A DNA stretch of 36,329 nucleotides from Clostridiaceae bacterium (GCA_029219285.1 JAQXTC010000015.1:1-36329), one strand, 5' to 3'; positions 1 to 12,386 are shown, numbered from the stretch's first letter. The notes: a model not told the origin generated them from the letters alone. Numbers and translations are program-made.

Positions 1-45
1 CCGCCAGCGTTCGTCCTGAGCCAGGATCAAACTCTCAATAAAAAG
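1..45 (-). rRNA. rrs: 16S ribosomal RNA, 5' end only (truncated by the window edge)
   Basis: Reverse complement reads GAGTTTGATCCTGGCTCAGGACGAACGCTGGCGG, the universal bacterial 16S 5' end. The exact mature 5' end is approximate. Confidence 0.95.
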
Positions 46-158
46 TTTAATCTGTGTCTCATAAAACTTACTAATAAAAGAATTGCTGGTTCTTAACTTA
101 TTTATTCTGTTCAATTTTCAAAGACCAATTTATCTCGTCGCCCTCAAGCGACTCATTT

Positions 159-187
159 ATCATATCACCTAATTCAACATCTGTCAA
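159..187 (-). promoter_or_regulatory. rRNA operon promoter (sigma-A type)
   Basis: Minus strand TTGACA (187-182), 17-nt spacer, TATGAT (164-159), about 115-140 nt upstream of 16S. The leader then contains GGTCTTTGAAAATTGAAC, typical of Firmicutes 16S leaders. Confidence 0.85.
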
Positions 188-444
188 CAAGTTTTTTTAC
201 CTTTTTCAAAACTTTTTTTGACTTGTTGCCTCGTTGCCTCAGCGACGAGATTTATCTTACCATAAATTCATACGTCCGAAGTACATCATATAATAATTAC
301 AGCTATTTATTTTTACTTTTCATAATTATGCTACTTCTTTCTAACTTTTTCGTATACCGACACACCCGGATAAGATTATCAAATTAATTTCATATTTTAA
401 CCAAACAAAATCATTATTCTATACGTTTCATTAAAATTTTGTAC

Positions 445-525
445 AAAAAAAGAATGGTTGAGAACTGCAATGAGTGTTCTCTGAAAAGCAAGCTCCAAAT
501 CGACACTCCCTATACTCTCACCATT
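445..525 (-). ncRNA. Candidate structured RNA ending in an intrinsic terminator (unassigned)
   Basis: On the minus strand AATGGT-GAGA (525-516) pairs with TCTC-A-ACCATT (463-453), followed directly by C and seven T. An inner helix GAGTGT/ACACTC (472-477/503-508) is possible. No ORF explains it. Confidence 0.35.
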
Positions 526-633
526 TACTAAGTAAAGCAAACAAAATCCTTTAACACTTTTGACTTTTAAATTTTTTTAAATCTAGTATTTAAGCTAATA
601 ATAGATGCTTGTACTTTTATGCTTTCCTAGTAC

Positions 634-672
634 ATAAAAAATAACCCTAATACACAAATTGTACTAGGGTTA
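634..672 (-). terminator. gyrA intrinsic terminator
   Basis: Inverted repeat ataaccctaatac / gtactagggttat followed on the minus strand by a T-run. Confidence 0.8.
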
Positions 673-690
673 TCTTAAAATATTTATAAG

Positions 691-3168
691 TTAATTATCC
701 TGTTCTGTATTTTCATTTTCACTTATTTCTGTTTCATCATCTGTTGCTGAAATTTTAGTTATTGCAACAACCTTTTCTTCATCTGTAGTTCTCATCAATC
801 TAACACCCATAGTAGATCTACTTGTTACAGAAATGTCACTAACATTAATTCTTATTGCTACTCCACTAGAATTGATAAGCATAAGTTCATTATCTTCAGT
901 ACACATAGTAGCACCTATAACCTTACCAGTCTTTTCACTAATCTTATATGTAATAAGGCCTATTCCACCTCTATTTTGAACTTTATACTCGCTTATTGGA
1001 GTTCTCTTTCCATATCCATTTTCACTTACAACTAAGAATTCTTCACCATCAACAGCAATATCCATGCAAACAGCTCTATCATCATCTTTAAGATTTATAG
1101 CCTTAACACCAGATGCAGTTCTACCCATTGGTCTTACATCTTGTTCATTGAACTTAACTGCATAACCATTTTGAGTTGCCATTATTATATTTGCATCTCC
1201 ACGAGTAATCTTAACCTTAAGAAGCTCATCACCTTCTCTTAATGATATAGCAATAAGACCATTCTTACGTAAGTTCTTGAACTCTTCTAATGGAGTCTTC
1301 TTAACAATACCATTCTTAGTTCCCATGAATAAGAAACCTTCTCTATTGTCATCTGTAACAGTTAAAACGGCTTCTATTTTTTCATTAGGTTCTATAGCAA
1401 TAAGGTTTATAATATTAGTTCCCTTAGCAGTTCTACCTGCTTCAGGTATTTCATAAGCTCTTAACTTATATACCCTACCCCTATTAGTAAAGAATAATAC
1501 ATCTGAATGTGTTGAAGTTATCATAACTTGATCTACAAAGTCATCTTCCTTAGTAGTCATAGCTTGAATACCCTTTCCACCTCTTCTTTGTGCAGAATAA
1601 GTATCAGCAGAAATTCTCTTAATATATCCATTGTTTGTAAGAGTAATTACTACTTCCTCTTCTTGAATTAAGTCCTCAATATCAATTTCGTTAACTACTT
1701 TTTCGATATGAGATCTTCTTTCATCGCTATATTTATTCTTTATTTCTGTTAATTCATCTTTAATTACTTCAAGTAATTTTTCTTCACTTTCAAGAATTGA
1801 AGTTAAATATTCAATTTGTTTCATTAATTCAGCATATTCTGCCTCTATCTTATCTCTTTCTAAGCCTGTTAATCTTCTAAGTCTCATTTCTAAGATAGCT
1901 ACAGCTTGCTTTTCTGAAAGTCCAAATTTCTCCATTAATGTATTCTTAGCAATTTCAGATGTTTCTGAATGTCTAATAATTCTTATAACTTCATCAATGT
2001 TATCTAATGCAATTCTTAATCCTTCAAGTATATGAGCTCTTGCTTTAGCTTTATTTAACTCAAATATAGTTCTTCTAGTTATTACTTCTTTTTGGAATGA
2101 AATATAATTAGTTAAAATTTCTTTTAAGCTTAATACTCTTGGCTCATTATCAACTAATGCAAGCATTATAACACCAAAAGTATCTTGCATCTTAGTATGT
2201 TTATATAATAGATTTAAAATAACATTAGGATTTGCATCCCTCTTAAGTTCTATTACTATTCTCATACCTTCTCTATCCGATTCATCTCTTAAATCTGATA
2301 TACCAACTATTCTTTTATCTTTAACAAGATCAGCTATATTTTCTATAAGTTTAGCTTTGTTTACTTGGTATGGAATTTCTGTAACTACTATTCTATGCCT
2401 TGAATTCTCTTCTTCTATTTCAGCCTTAGCTCTAACTATTATCTTTCCTCTACCAGTTTCATAAGCAGCTCTTATACCTGCTTTTCCCATGATTATTCCA
2501 CCTGTTGGAAAGTCAGGTCCCTTAATTATAGACATAAGTTCTAAAGAAGATGTTTCTGGTTCATCTATAAGTTTTATAGTACCATCTATTACTTCTCCTA
2601 AGTTATGTGGTGGTATATTAGTTGCCATACCAACTGCAATACCAGAAGAACCATTAACTAAAAGGTTTGGAAATCTTGATGGTAATACTGAAGGTTCTTG
2701 CTCTTCTCCATCAAAGTTTGGAACAAAATCAATTGTATCCTTGTTAATATCTCTTAACATTTCTACAGCAATCTTATTCATTTTAGCTTCTGTATATCTC
2801 ATAGCAGCTGCACTATCTCCATCTACAGAACCAAAGTTTCCATGACCATCAACTAACATATATCTCATAGAGAAATCTTGTGCCATTCTAACTAGTGCAT
2901 CATAAACTGCAGTATCACCATGTGGATGATATTTACCTAAAACGTCACCAACTATTCTTGCACATTTTCTATATCCTTTCTCAGGATATAAACCCAATTC
3001 TTGTAAAGAATATAGTATTCTTCTATGAACTGGTTTTAAACCATCCCTTACATCAGGCAATGCACGACCAACTATAACACTCATTGCATAGTCAATGTAA
3101 CATCTTTTCATTTCCTCGTTAATATCAACGGGAATGACTTTTCCTTCATTAAAATCCATGTACTTCAC
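691..3168 (-). CDS. gyrA: DNA gyrase subunit A
   Basis: 825 aa ORF with [23 protein letters not shown] and the [10 protein letters not shown] active-site Tyr region, plus C-terminal GyrA repeats. Adjacent to gyrB. Confidence 0.98.
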   Translation of the reverse strand: MKYMDFNEGKVIPVDINEEMKRCYIDYAMSVIVGRALPDVRDGLKPVHRRILYSLQELGLYPEKGYRKCARIVGDVLGKYHPHGDTAVYDALVRMAQDFSMRYMLVDGHGNFGSVDGDSAAAMRYTEAKMNKIAVEMLRDINKDTIDFVPNFDGEEQEPSVLPSRFPNLLVNGSSGIAVGMATNIPPHNLGEVIDGTIKLIDEPETSSLELMSIIKGPDFPTGGIIMGKAGIRAAYETGRGKIIVRAKAEIEEENSRHRIVVTEIPYQVNKAKLIENIADLVKDKRIVGISDLRDESDREGMRIVIELKRDANPNVILNLLYKHTKMQDTFGVIMLALVDNEPRVLSLKEILTNYISFQKEVITRRTIFELNKAKARAHILEGLRIALDNIDEVIRIIRHSETSEIAKNTLMEKFGLSEKQAVAILEMRLRRLTGLERDKIEAEYAELMKQIEYLTSILESEEKLLEVIKDELTEIKNKYSDERRSHIEKVVNEIDIEDLIQEEEVVITLTNNGYIKRISADTYSAQRRGGKGIQAMTTKEDDFVDQVMITSTHSDVLFFTNRGRVYKLRAYEIPEAGRTAKGTNIINLIAIEPNEKIEAVLTVTDDNREGFLFMGTKNGIVKKTPLEEFKNLRKNGLIAISLREGDELLKVKITRGDANIIMATQNGYAVKFNEQDVRPMGRTASGVKAINLKDDDRAVCMDIAVDGEEFLVVSENGYGKRTPISEYKVQNRGGIGLITYKISEKTGKVIGATMCTEDNELMLINSSGVAIRINVSDISVTSRSTMGVRLMRTTDEEKVVAITKISATDDETEISENENTEQDN

Positions 3169-3180
3169 CTCGTATTAGTA

Positions 3181-5100
<1,920 letters not shown>

Positions 5101-5148
5101 CTAAAAAATTATCAATAATTAAACACGAAGGTTTAAATATTGGAGTTT

Positions 5149-5409
5149 TTATGGGTTATAATCCATATCTGTCCTCTTACTTAATGTAGCTGAAGATATA
5201 GGTGATAGATATATCTTGCTTTTTTTGTTAATTTCTGCAATAACATATGACTTAGGTGTTTCATCAGTTATTCTTTCTACAAATCCGTCTTCTTCTGCCA
5301 TTCTTAAAAACTGAATCGTATCTGAACCATACATTGTTGTTTCTAAATCAAATATTCCAATAATATCTTTTATAGGAACAGCAACATTTTCGCCTAAATG
5401 TAAAAACAT
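5149..5409 (-). CDS. remB: RemB-like extracellular matrix regulatory protein (DUF370 family)
   Basis: 86 aa MFLHLGENVAVPIKDIIGIFDLE between gyrB and recF, as in other Firmicutes. Confidence 0.85.
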   Translation of the reverse strand: MFLHLGENVAVPIKDIIGIFDLETTMYGSDTIQFLRMAEEDGFVERITDETPKSYVIAEINKKSKIYLSPISSATLSKRTDMDYNP

Positions 5410-5424
5410 GAATTATTCCTCCTT

Positions 5425-6510
5425 CTAATTTAAGATTATTCCATCTTTTACTTTAAACACTTTTGAATTGGAATCTAAGTATTCATCTATATCTGAAATA
5501 CCAGTACAAGTTATTACTGTTTGAATCTCTCCAATTGTACTTAGTATGTATTTTTTACGATTAAAATCAAGTTCTGATAGTACATCATCTAGTAAGAGTA
5601 CCGGATATTCTCCATTGATTTCTTTAATTATTTTTAAAGAAGCAAACTTAATTGTTAATACAGCTGTTCTTTGTTGTCCTTGTGAGCCATAACTCTTTGT
5701 TTCAACATCATTAATAAATACAGAAAAGTCATCCCTATGTGGTCCTATTGTAGAGACACCCTTATAAATATCTTTTTTTCTATTACTTTTTAGCTGTTTG
5801 TAAAAATTATTTTCAATATCATCCAAGTTCTTAATTGATGATTGATACTTAAATTCTATTTCTTCTTTTCCTCTAGTTATATCTTTATGAATATCTTTTC
5901 CATATTGGTTTAACTTTTCAATATATTCAAGTCTTCTCTTGATTATATAATCACCAAAAGCAACTAACTGTAGATCATATATATCTAACATATCCTCATC
6001 TACATTATTGTTTTTTAATACTATATTTCTTTCGTTAATTACCTTATTGTACTGAACAAGATTATAATAATAAGTTTTATCAAGTTGACATAATTCCATA
6101 TCAATAAATCTTCTTCTAAGACCTGGTGATTCTTTGATAATTTTCAAATCTTCTGGAGAAAACATAACAACATTGAATGTTCCAAATAGTTCTCCAATTT
6201 TATTAATTTTAATTGAATTCACCTTGATTGCTTTTCTACCATCTTTAAGAATATTAATATCAATTTTCTTATCAAGCCTATTTTTGCCAACACTTAAACT
6301 TATATATGATCCATCACTATTCCAATTAATAAGTTCCTTATCTCTGGAAGTTCTATGTGACTTTGCAAATGCACAATAATAAATTGATTCAAGAATATTA
6401 GTTTTTCCTTGAGCATTATCACCCATAAAGACATTAACGCCGCTACTAAATTTTATATTTAACTCCTTATAATTTCGGTAGTTAACCAACATTAATCTTT
6501 TAATATACAT
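5425..6510 (-). CDS. recF: DNA replication/repair protein RecF
   Basis: 361 aa with Walker A GDNAQGKTNILESIYY, the signature region YGSQGQQRTAVL and Walker B PVLLLDDVLSELD. Confidence 0.97.
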   Translation of the reverse strand: MYIKRLMLVNYRNYKELNIKFSSGVNVFMGDNAQGKTNILESIYYCAFAKSHRTSRDKELINWNSDGSYISLSVGKNRLDKKIDINILKDGRKAIKVNSIKINKIGELFGTFNVVMFSPEDLKIIKESPGLRRRFIDMELCQLDKTYYYNLVQYNKVINERNIVLKNNNVDEDMLDIYDLQLVAFGDYIIKRRLEYIEKLNQYGKDIHKDITRGKEEIEFKYQSSIKNLDDIENNFYKQLKSNRKKDIYKGVSTIGPHRDDFSVFINDVETKSYGSQGQQRTAVLTIKFASLKIIKEINGEYPVLLLDDVLSELDFNRKKYILSTIGEIQTVITCTGISDIDEYLDSNSKVFKVKDGIILN

Positions 6511-6560
6511 ATATATACACCTATATAATTATATCATATTCGATGAATAAACACCTAAAT

Positions 6561-6767
6561 TTATATGATTTTATAGTCTTCTCCATTAAAGGATACAACA
6601 TCACCTTTTCTTAGTTTTTTTCCTCTTTGAATACATACATCTCCATTAACTTTTACCAATTCATCGTATATATACATCTTAGCTTCACTTCCTAAAGTTG
6701 CTATACCACACCATTTTAAGAAAGCATCTAGTTTTATAAAATCCGTACTAATTTCAATTTCCTTCAA
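6561..6767 (-). CDS. yaaA: S4 domain-containing RNA-binding protein (YaaA family)
   Basis: 68 aa S4-like protein (LDAFLKWCGIATLGSEAKMYI...VNGDVCIQRGKKLRKGD) between dnaN and recF. Confidence 0.88.
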   Translation of the reverse strand: MKEIEISTDFIKLDAFLKWCGIATLGSEAKMYIYDELVKVNGDVCIQRGKKLRKGDVVSFNGEDYKII

Positions 6768-6807
6768 TGCACCTTCTGTATAAATAATGAATATTTATAC
6801 ATACCTC

Positions 6808-7908
6808 CTATCTAATCAATCTTACTGGTAAAACTAAGTATTTGTAAGAATCTGTTTCCTTAGCCTTAATTACACATGGAGTAACACTAGAAGTCATCTC
6901 CATAATTACCATATCATCTTCCATATTTTTTAGGACATCTAAAAGGTATCTAGAATTAAATGCAATTTGAACTCCTTCGCCTTGCAAATTTATAACAACT
7001 TCTTCACGAACCTTTCCCAATTGAGAATTTGAAGTGATTACTAAAGTATCATCTTGAATTTCAAGTTTAATTAAATTGCTATTACCTTCCTTAGCCATTA
7101 AAGAAGCTCTTTCAATACCATTTTGAAGATCTTGTCTCTTTACTTCAACTATTAATTTGTGTTCTTGAGGTAATAATGAATTATAATTTACAAACTTACC
7201 ATCTAATAATCTAGATATTATCTTTGTTTGAGCAAGATTAAATAAAATATGATTATTAGTAAATGTTATGTCTACTATGGAATCATCATCTTCAAGTATT
7301 TTTGAAACTTCATTTAAAGTTTTTCCAGGTATAACAACTTCAATGTTAAAATCACTATCTAAATACTCACTCTTTATTGCTAATCTATATCCATCAAGAG
7401 CAACTAAGTTTAATTTTCTATCCTTCAATTCAAAAAGAATCCCTTGTAAAATTGGTCTTGTTTCATCTTGTGCAATTGCAAAAGATGTACTCTTAATCAT
7501 ATTTTTTAATATGTTTTGAGGAACTTCAATTTTCTTTTCTTCGTCTATTTGAGGTAATGAAGGAAACTCATCAGCATTCATATAAACAACGTTAAATACT
7601 GATTTTTGACAAGTAATTTGAACAGTATCACTTTCAATTATTTCAATTCTGACATCTGAATTTGGAAGCTTTCTTATAATTTCACCAAAAATCTTAGAAT
7701 CTATAACAACTGTACCTTCTTCTAGTACATCTGCTTGCACTTTAGTTTCTATTGATACATCCATGTCAGATCCTATTAGAGTTAATCCGTCTTTAGTTGC
7801 ATTTATATATATTCCTTCTAATATAGGCATTGTTGATTTACCTGTTATTGCCTTTTGAGCTATTAGAATTCCTTCTTGTAGTTTTTGCTTTTCACATATA
7901 AAAATCAT
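6808..7908 (-). CDS. dnaN: DNA polymerase III subunit beta
   Basis: 366 aa sliding-clamp sequence ending in YLVLPVRLIR. Located next to dnaA. Confidence 0.97.
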   Translation of the reverse strand: MIFICEKQKLQEGILIAQKAITGKSTMPILEGIYINATKDGLTLIGSDMDVSIETKVQADVLEEGTVVIDSKIFGEIIRKLPNSDVRIEIIESDTVQITCQKSVFNVVYMNADEFPSLPQIDEEKKIEVPQNILKNMIKSTSFAIAQDETRPILQGILFELKDRKLNLVALDGYRLAIKSEYLDSDFNIEVVIPGKTLNEVSKILEDDDSIVDITFTNNHILFNLAQTKIISRLLDGKFVNYNSLLPQEHKLIVEVKRQDLQNGIERASLMAKEGNSNLIKLEIQDDTLVITSNSQLGKVREEVVINLQGEGVQIAFNSRYLLDVLKNMEDDMVIMEMTSSVTPCVIKAKETDSYKYLVLPVRLIR

Positions 7909-7925
7909 GGTAAAACCTCCTTAAG

Positions 7926-8184
7926 TTATTCACAGTTAGTAACAATGAAATTGCTTTATATAATAAATAATAATATATATTATAATATAGTAGTAATAGT
8001 AATAGGCACTGTGGATATGTGAATAAGTACCTAAACCTTAGTGATATCAACGAAACTTTATGCAAAAATATTGTGGATAAGTCAGTAACAAAATGACCAT
8101 CTTATCCACAGTATTAACTAAAAAAATGATTTTTAAAAGTTATCCACAAATTGTTCAAGCATTATTATTCACAATTGTGAATTA
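7926..8184. promoter_or_regulatory. oriC: oriC subregion between dnaA and dnaN: DnaA boxes and AT-rich unwinding region
   Basis: TTATCCACA-type boxes at 7926-7934, 8010-8018, 8018-8026, 8072-8080 (TGTGGATAA), 8102-8110 (TTATCCACA), 8140-8148 (TTATCCACA), 8165-8173 and 8176-8184. An AT-rich stretch lies at about 7940-8005. Confidence 0.9.
7988..8018 (+). promoter_or_regulatory. DnaA-trio-like array next to a DnaA box (putative DUE entry)
   Basis: TAG TAG TAA TAG TAA TAG (7988-8005), then GCAC (8006-8009), then TGTGGATAT (8010-8018). Confidence 0.75.
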
Positions 8185-9543
8185 TCCTCTTGTTAACTTT
8201 TTTGTTATATCATCAATGGTATGCTGTAAGCTTTCGTCTTTATTTAAGTTATCAGAAATTTTTTCATATGCATGTATTACTGTTGTATGATCTCTACCAC
8301 CAAACTCTTCACCTATCTTTGGAAGAGACATATCTGTAAGCTTTCTACTTAAATACATTGCTATTTGTCTTGGATATGCGACATTTCTGGTTCTTCTTTG
8401 AGATTTTAAATCCTCAACTCTTAAATTAAAGTAGCTAGATACTATATCTTGAATTAAGTTAATAGTTATGCTTTTTCCTTGTTTCTTAGATATGATATCT
8501 TTTAGAGCTTCTGATGCTAAATCAACTGTAATTTCTCTATTAGTTAAAGAAGAGTACGCAACTATTCTAATTAATGCACCTTCAAGCTCTCTAATATTTG
8601 ATTTTATTTTTGTAGCAATATAAACCATAACTTCATTAGCTACATTTAAATTTTCTACTTCGGCCTTTTTCTTTAGAATTGCCATTCTAGTTTCAAAATC
8701 CGGAATTTGAATATCTGCGATTAAGCCCCATTCAAATCTTGATCTAAGTCTATCTTCAAGAGTAGGGATTTCTTTTGGTGGTCTATCTGAAGATAGAATT
8801 ATTTGTTTATTTGCATCATGCAATGCATTGAATGTATGGAAGAATTCTTCTTGAGTTCTTTCTTTACCAGCTATGAATTGAATATCATCGATTAGAAGAA
8901 TATCTACATTTCTATATTTATTTCTAAATTCTTCATTTTTATCGTCTCTAATTGAATTGATCAATTCATTAGTAAACTTTTCTGATGATACGTAAACAAC
9001 CTTTGCACTAGGGTTGTTTTGTAATATGTAATGTCCGATGGCATGCATCAAGTGAGTTTTTCCAAGTCCAACTCCTCCATAAATAAATAAAGGATTATAA
9101 GCTTTTGCTGGCGCTTCAGCAACTGCTAATGATGCTGCATGAGCAAATCTATTACTATTACCAATTACGAAAGAATCGAATGTATATTTAGGATTTAAGG
9201 TAGTAGTCATTTCATCATTTACAGTTACTACATTTGTTTTTCTATTTTCATTTATTTCTTTTGGAGTTGCTTCTTCAGTAGTAGTTTGTAGATCAGAAGC
9301 TATTAAAAATTCTACATTATATAACTTAGAACAAATGGCTTTGATTGAATTGGCTACTAAATCCTTATATCTTTTCTCTAGAATATCTTGAGTAAAGGAA
9401 TTAGGAACACTAATCTTTATAGTATCTGAAGACATAGAAATTGGTTCGCAACTCTTAATCCAGGTATTAAAGCTAACTTCGCTCATTTCACCTTTAATAA
9501 TATTTAATGTTTTTTGCCATAAATCTTGTAGATCAGTTTCCAT
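8182..9543 (-). CDS. dnaA: Chromosomal replication initiator protein DnaA
   Basis: 453 aa with Walker [18 protein letters not shown], Walker [26 protein letters not shown] and the DnaA signature [15 protein letters not shown]. Confidence 0.99.
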   Translation of the reverse strand: METDLQDLWQKTLNIIKGEMSEVSFNTWIKSCEPISMSSDTIKISVPNSFTQDILEKRYKDLVANSIKAICSKLYNVEFLIASDLQTTTEEATPKEINENRKTNVVTVNDEMTTTLNPKYTFDSFVIGNSNRFAHAASLAVAEAPAKAYNPLFIYGGVGLGKTHLMHAIGHYILQNNPSAKVVYVSSEKFTNELINSIRDDKNEEFRNKYRNVDILLIDDIQFIAGKERTQEEFFHTFNALHDANKQIILSSDRPPKEIPTLEDRLRSRFEWGLIADIQIPDFETRMAILKKKAEVENLNVANEVMVYIATKIKSNIRELEGALIRIVAYSSLTNREITVDLASEALKDIISKKQGKSITINLIQDIVSSYFNLRVEDLKSQRRTRNVAYPRQIAMYLSRKLTDMSLPKIGEEFGGRDHTTVIHAYEKISDNLNKDESLQHTIDDITKKLTRG

Positions 9544-9659
9544 TTACTTTCCTCCGAAAAAAAATTTTATATAAAAATTATTTATATTATAGACTTATTA
9601 ACAGATTTATTAACAGAAAATGTTGATAACTTTTATTTTGTTGATAATGTATATAAAAG

Positions 9660-9965
9660 TTATGCACATGTTGATAAATTAAAAAGTGTACAAGTTGATT
9701 TATAAATTATCCACAATTGCTGTAGTGGTAGTTATAAACAGCCTTGTACCAGTATAAAAGTAAGTAAAAACAGTCATTATAATATATATAAAGAATATTT
9801 TTTAAAAATTTTGAACAAGTTATACACAATTTTATCCACAAATGTGGATAAGTCTTATTTATCAACAAGTTATTCACAGTCTCCTTATAATAATAGCATA
9901 ATAGAATAGAATGATTCAATAAGTTATCCACAAAAAAAGGGTTATTCGTCTATTATTTATTCACA
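9660..9965. promoter_or_regulatory. oriC: oriC subregion between dnaA and rpmH: DnaA box cluster
   Basis: TTATCCACA at 9707-9715, 9832-9840 and 9924-9932; TGTGGATAA at 9843-9851. Near matches at 9660-9668, 9820-9828, 9859-9867, 9870-9878 and 9957-9965. Confidence 0.9.
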
Positions 9966-10075
9966 AGCAAGTCCATTCTTGACACTTTTAAGTGATATAT
10001 ATATAATTAGAAAGTAAATTAAAATCGAGTAATATAGTTTTTTGCTATAAATTTTTTCAAAGGGGGTGTAGTGTA

Positions 10076-10210
10076 ATGTTCATGACATACCAACCTAAAA
10101 AGAGACAAAGAAAAAAGGAACATGGATTCAGAAAGAGAATGAAAACTTCTTCTGGAAGAAACATTCTTAGAAAAAGAAGACAAAAAGGTAGAAAGAAATT
10201 AACAGCATAA
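10076..10210 (+). CDS. rpmH: 50S ribosomal protein L34
   Basis: 44 aa [44 protein letters not shown], preceded by AGGGGGTG. Absent from the supplied ORF track because it is below 60 aa. Confidence 0.97.
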   Translation: MFMTYQPKKRQRKKEHGFRKRMKTSSGRNILRKRRQKGRKKLTA

Positions 10211-10268
10211 GGGCCGCAATTGTGGCCTTTTTTCTGCAAATGCAGGAAAAAAGGAGTAGGAAATACCT

Positions 10269-10643
10269 ATGATTTATAGAGTTAAGAAGAATAATGAATT
10301 TCGTATGATATATAGAAGAGGAAAATCTATTGCTAACGATCTTTTAGTTCTATACATCTTTAAAAATAGAAGAAATAAAGATAAAGAAGGAAGCCAATAT
10401 AATAAAATAGGAATTTCTGTGAGTAAAAAAGTTGGTAATAGCGTAGTAAGAAGTAGAAGCAAAAGATTAATAACTGAAAGTTACAGATTAAAAAGTAATT
10501 TAAAACAAGGTTATGATTTTGTTTTTGTTGCCAGAACAAAGCTTAAAGATAAAAGTTATCATGAAGTAGATAAATCAATTGATAATTTATTTAAGAAGGC
10601 AGGCTTATATAATAATGAAAAAAATACTAATAGGTCTAATTAA
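10269..10643 (+). CDS. rnpA: Ribonuclease P protein component
   Basis: 124 aa with [29 protein letters not shown] (RnpA signature). Located after rpmH. Confidence 0.97.
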   Translation: MIYRVKKNNEFRMIYRRGKSIANDLLVLYIFKNRRNKDKEGSQYNKIGISVSKKVGNSVVRSRSKRLITESYRLKSNLKQGYDFVFVARTKLKDKSYHEVDKSIDNLFKKAGLYNNEKNTNRSN

Positions 10644-10824
10644 ATTTTACAGAAAGCAAATATCTCCTATGAGTCCACCAAAATGTAAATACATACCTAC
10701 ATGTTCTCAATATGCAATTGAGGCTATTGAAAAGTATGGCGTAATTAAAGGTGGATTCAAGGCACTTTGGAGAATCTTAAGGTGTAATCCTTTTAGTAGG
10801 GGGGGATACGATCCTGTGAAATGA
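10615..10824 (+). CDS. yidD: Membrane protein insertion efficiency factor YidD
   Basis: [42 protein letters not shown]. Start taken as ATG 10615 rather than the ORF-track start at 10579. Overlaps the rnpA end. Confidence 0.95.
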   Translation: MKKILIGLIKFYRKQISPMSPPKCKYIPTCSQYAIEAIEKYGVIKGGFKALWRILRCNPFSRGGYDPVK

Positions 10825-10865
10825 GACTAATAATATCTTGTTAGAAATAAGGAGGAAGTTGAGAA

Positions 10866-11645
10866 TTGATGAACATTTTTTCACCAATAGTGGACTTTTT
10901 TAAACTAGTTTTTGAAAATCTTTATGATTTCGTTACAAACCTTGGTGTAACAGGAGGACTTGCATATGTACTTGCAATTACTATTTTAACTGTTATTATT
11001 AGAGGAATTTTATTACCATTTAACATAAAGTCAGCTAGGTCATCACAAAAGATGCAAGAAGTACAACCTGAAATAAATAAAATTAAAGAAAAATATAAAA
11101 ATGATCCTCAAAAAATGAATGCAGAAGTAATGAGAATATATAAAGAAAAGAATATTAGTATGGCCGGTGGATGTTTACCTGCATTATTACCACTACCAAT
11201 ATTAATGGCACTTTATTATTCATTTTATGATATGGATATTAGTGGATCATTCCTATGGATACCTAATTTAGGTCAACCTGATCCATTGTTTATATTACCA
11301 ATATTAGCTGCTTTATCAACTTTTGTACCATCATATTTAATGTCAAAAGCAACACCTAAAAATTCTGAAGGTGCAATGAACATGATGCCTATGAATATCA
11401 TGATGTCATTAATGATGGGATTCATGGCTTTAAATTTCAAATCGATTCTAGTAATCTATTGGGTTTTAGGTGGAGTTATTCAATTAGCTACAACTTATTT
11501 TATTAACTATAGACCAGCAATGCAAAAGAAAAATGAAGTTATGAAAATTGAAGCAGAAAAGGAAGCGGCAAGAGCACCTAAATTTGTTATGCCTGATTAT
11601 AAGGAAACAAATAAATCTAGTAAGAAGAAAAAGAAAAAGAAATAA
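10866..11645 (+). CDS. yidC: Membrane protein insertase YidC/SpoIIIJ family
   Basis: 259 aa polytopic ORF with the YidC core (GGCLPALLPLPILMALYYSFY) and a polylysine C-terminus. Located after yidD. Confidence 0.95.
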   Translation: MMNIFSPIVDFFKLVFENLYDFVTNLGVTGGLAYVLAITILTVIIRGILLPFNIKSARSSQKMQEVQPEINKIKEKYKNDPQKMNAEVMRIYKEKNISMAGGCLPALLPLPILMALYYSFYDMDISGSFLWIPNLGQPDPLFILPILAALSTFVPSYLMSKATPKNSEGAMNMMPMNIMMSLMMGFMALNFKSILVIYWVLGGVIQLATTYFINYRPAMQKKNEVMKIEAEKEAARAPKFVMPDYKETNKSSKKKKKKK

Positions 11646-11685
11646 TATAAATTTAGCCTAAATTTTAAGGGTGGGTGAATATGGT

Positions 11686-12315
11686 ATGAAATCAATTGAA
11701 GTGATTGGAAAAACCGTAGATGAAGCACTAAACAAAGCTTTAGCTCAGTTAAATGTAACTAAAGATAATGTAATGATTGACATTATAGATGAAGGTTCTA
11801 AGGGGTTATTTAATTTAATTGGAGTAAGACCTGCAAAAATTAACGTAACTGTTAAGAAAAGTGCTATAGATGATGCGAAAAACTTTTTGAATGATATATT
11901 AAATAATATGAATATCACTGCAGATATTAGTATTATAGAAAAAGATAATACTTTGAATATCGATATAACAGGAAAAAATGTTGGAAGTATTATAGGATAT
12001 AGGGGGGAAACCTTAGATTCTATTCAATATCTAGTTTCTATAATAGTTAATAAGAATCATGAAGAACCTTATAGAAAAGTAATCGTAGATGTTGAAAATT
12101 ATAGAAAAAAAAGAGAAGATACATTAAAAGGCGTTGCTGTAAAAGCTGCAAATAGAGTGCGTAAAAGTGGTAGAGCTTATAAGCTTGAACCAATGAATCC
12201 TTATGAGAGAAGAATTATTCACTCAGCTCTTCAAGAATTTAATGATATCACTACACATAGTGAAGGAGAAGATCCTCACAGAAGAGTAATTATAGAGCTA
12301 AAAAAGAATTTTTAG
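11686..12315 (+). CDS. jag: RNA-binding protein Jag/SpoIIIJ-associated (KhpB)
   Basis: Jag-N (IEVIGKTVDEALNKALAQLN), KH (GSIIGYRGETLDSIQYL) and R3H (NPYERRIIHSALQ) segments. ATG 11686 preferred over GTG 11671. Confidence 0.93.
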   Translation: MKSIEVIGKTVDEALNKALAQLNVTKDNVMIDIIDEGSKGLFNLIGVRPAKINVTVKKSAIDDAKNFLNDILNNMNITADISIIEKDNTLNIDITGKNVGSIIGYRGETLDSIQYLVSIIVNKNHEEPYRKVIVDVENYRKKREDTLKGVAVKAANRVRKSGRAYKLEPMNPYERRIIHSALQEFNDITTHSEGEDPHRRVIIELKKNF

Positions 12316-12345
12316 AAGAAAGTTGAATGACTTTCTTCTTTTTTT
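12314..12345 (+). terminator. jag intrinsic terminator
   Basis: AGAAGAAAGT-tgaatg-ACTTTCTTCT followed by a T-run. Confidence 0.85.
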
Positions 12346-12386
12346 ATAATTTATTATTTTTTACATATTTTAAAGTGCCTATTTTT

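Noticed and set aside
2489-2845. 118-aa plus-strand ORF opposite gyrA
   Set aside because: Antisense to the conserved gyrA catalytic core. Composition reflects the complement of the coding frame.
2740-2990. GyrA quinolone-resistance region reads [14 protein letters not shown] (Thr at the position of E. coli Ser83)
   Set aside because: Thr at this position is usual in clostridial GyrA, so it is not evidence of acquired resistance.
9707-9931. 74-aa minus-strand ORF in the dnaA-rpmH intergenic region
   Set aside because: Consists of translated DnaA boxes and AT-rich origin DNA. No RBS and no protein-like composition.
10076-10090. L34 starts MFMTYQPKK instead of the common MxRTYQPKK
   Set aside because: Likely ordinary clostridial variation. 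The rest of L34 is canonical.
10057-10239. 60-aa minus-strand ORF over rpmH
   Set aside because: Antisense to the real rpmH CDS at 10076-10210.
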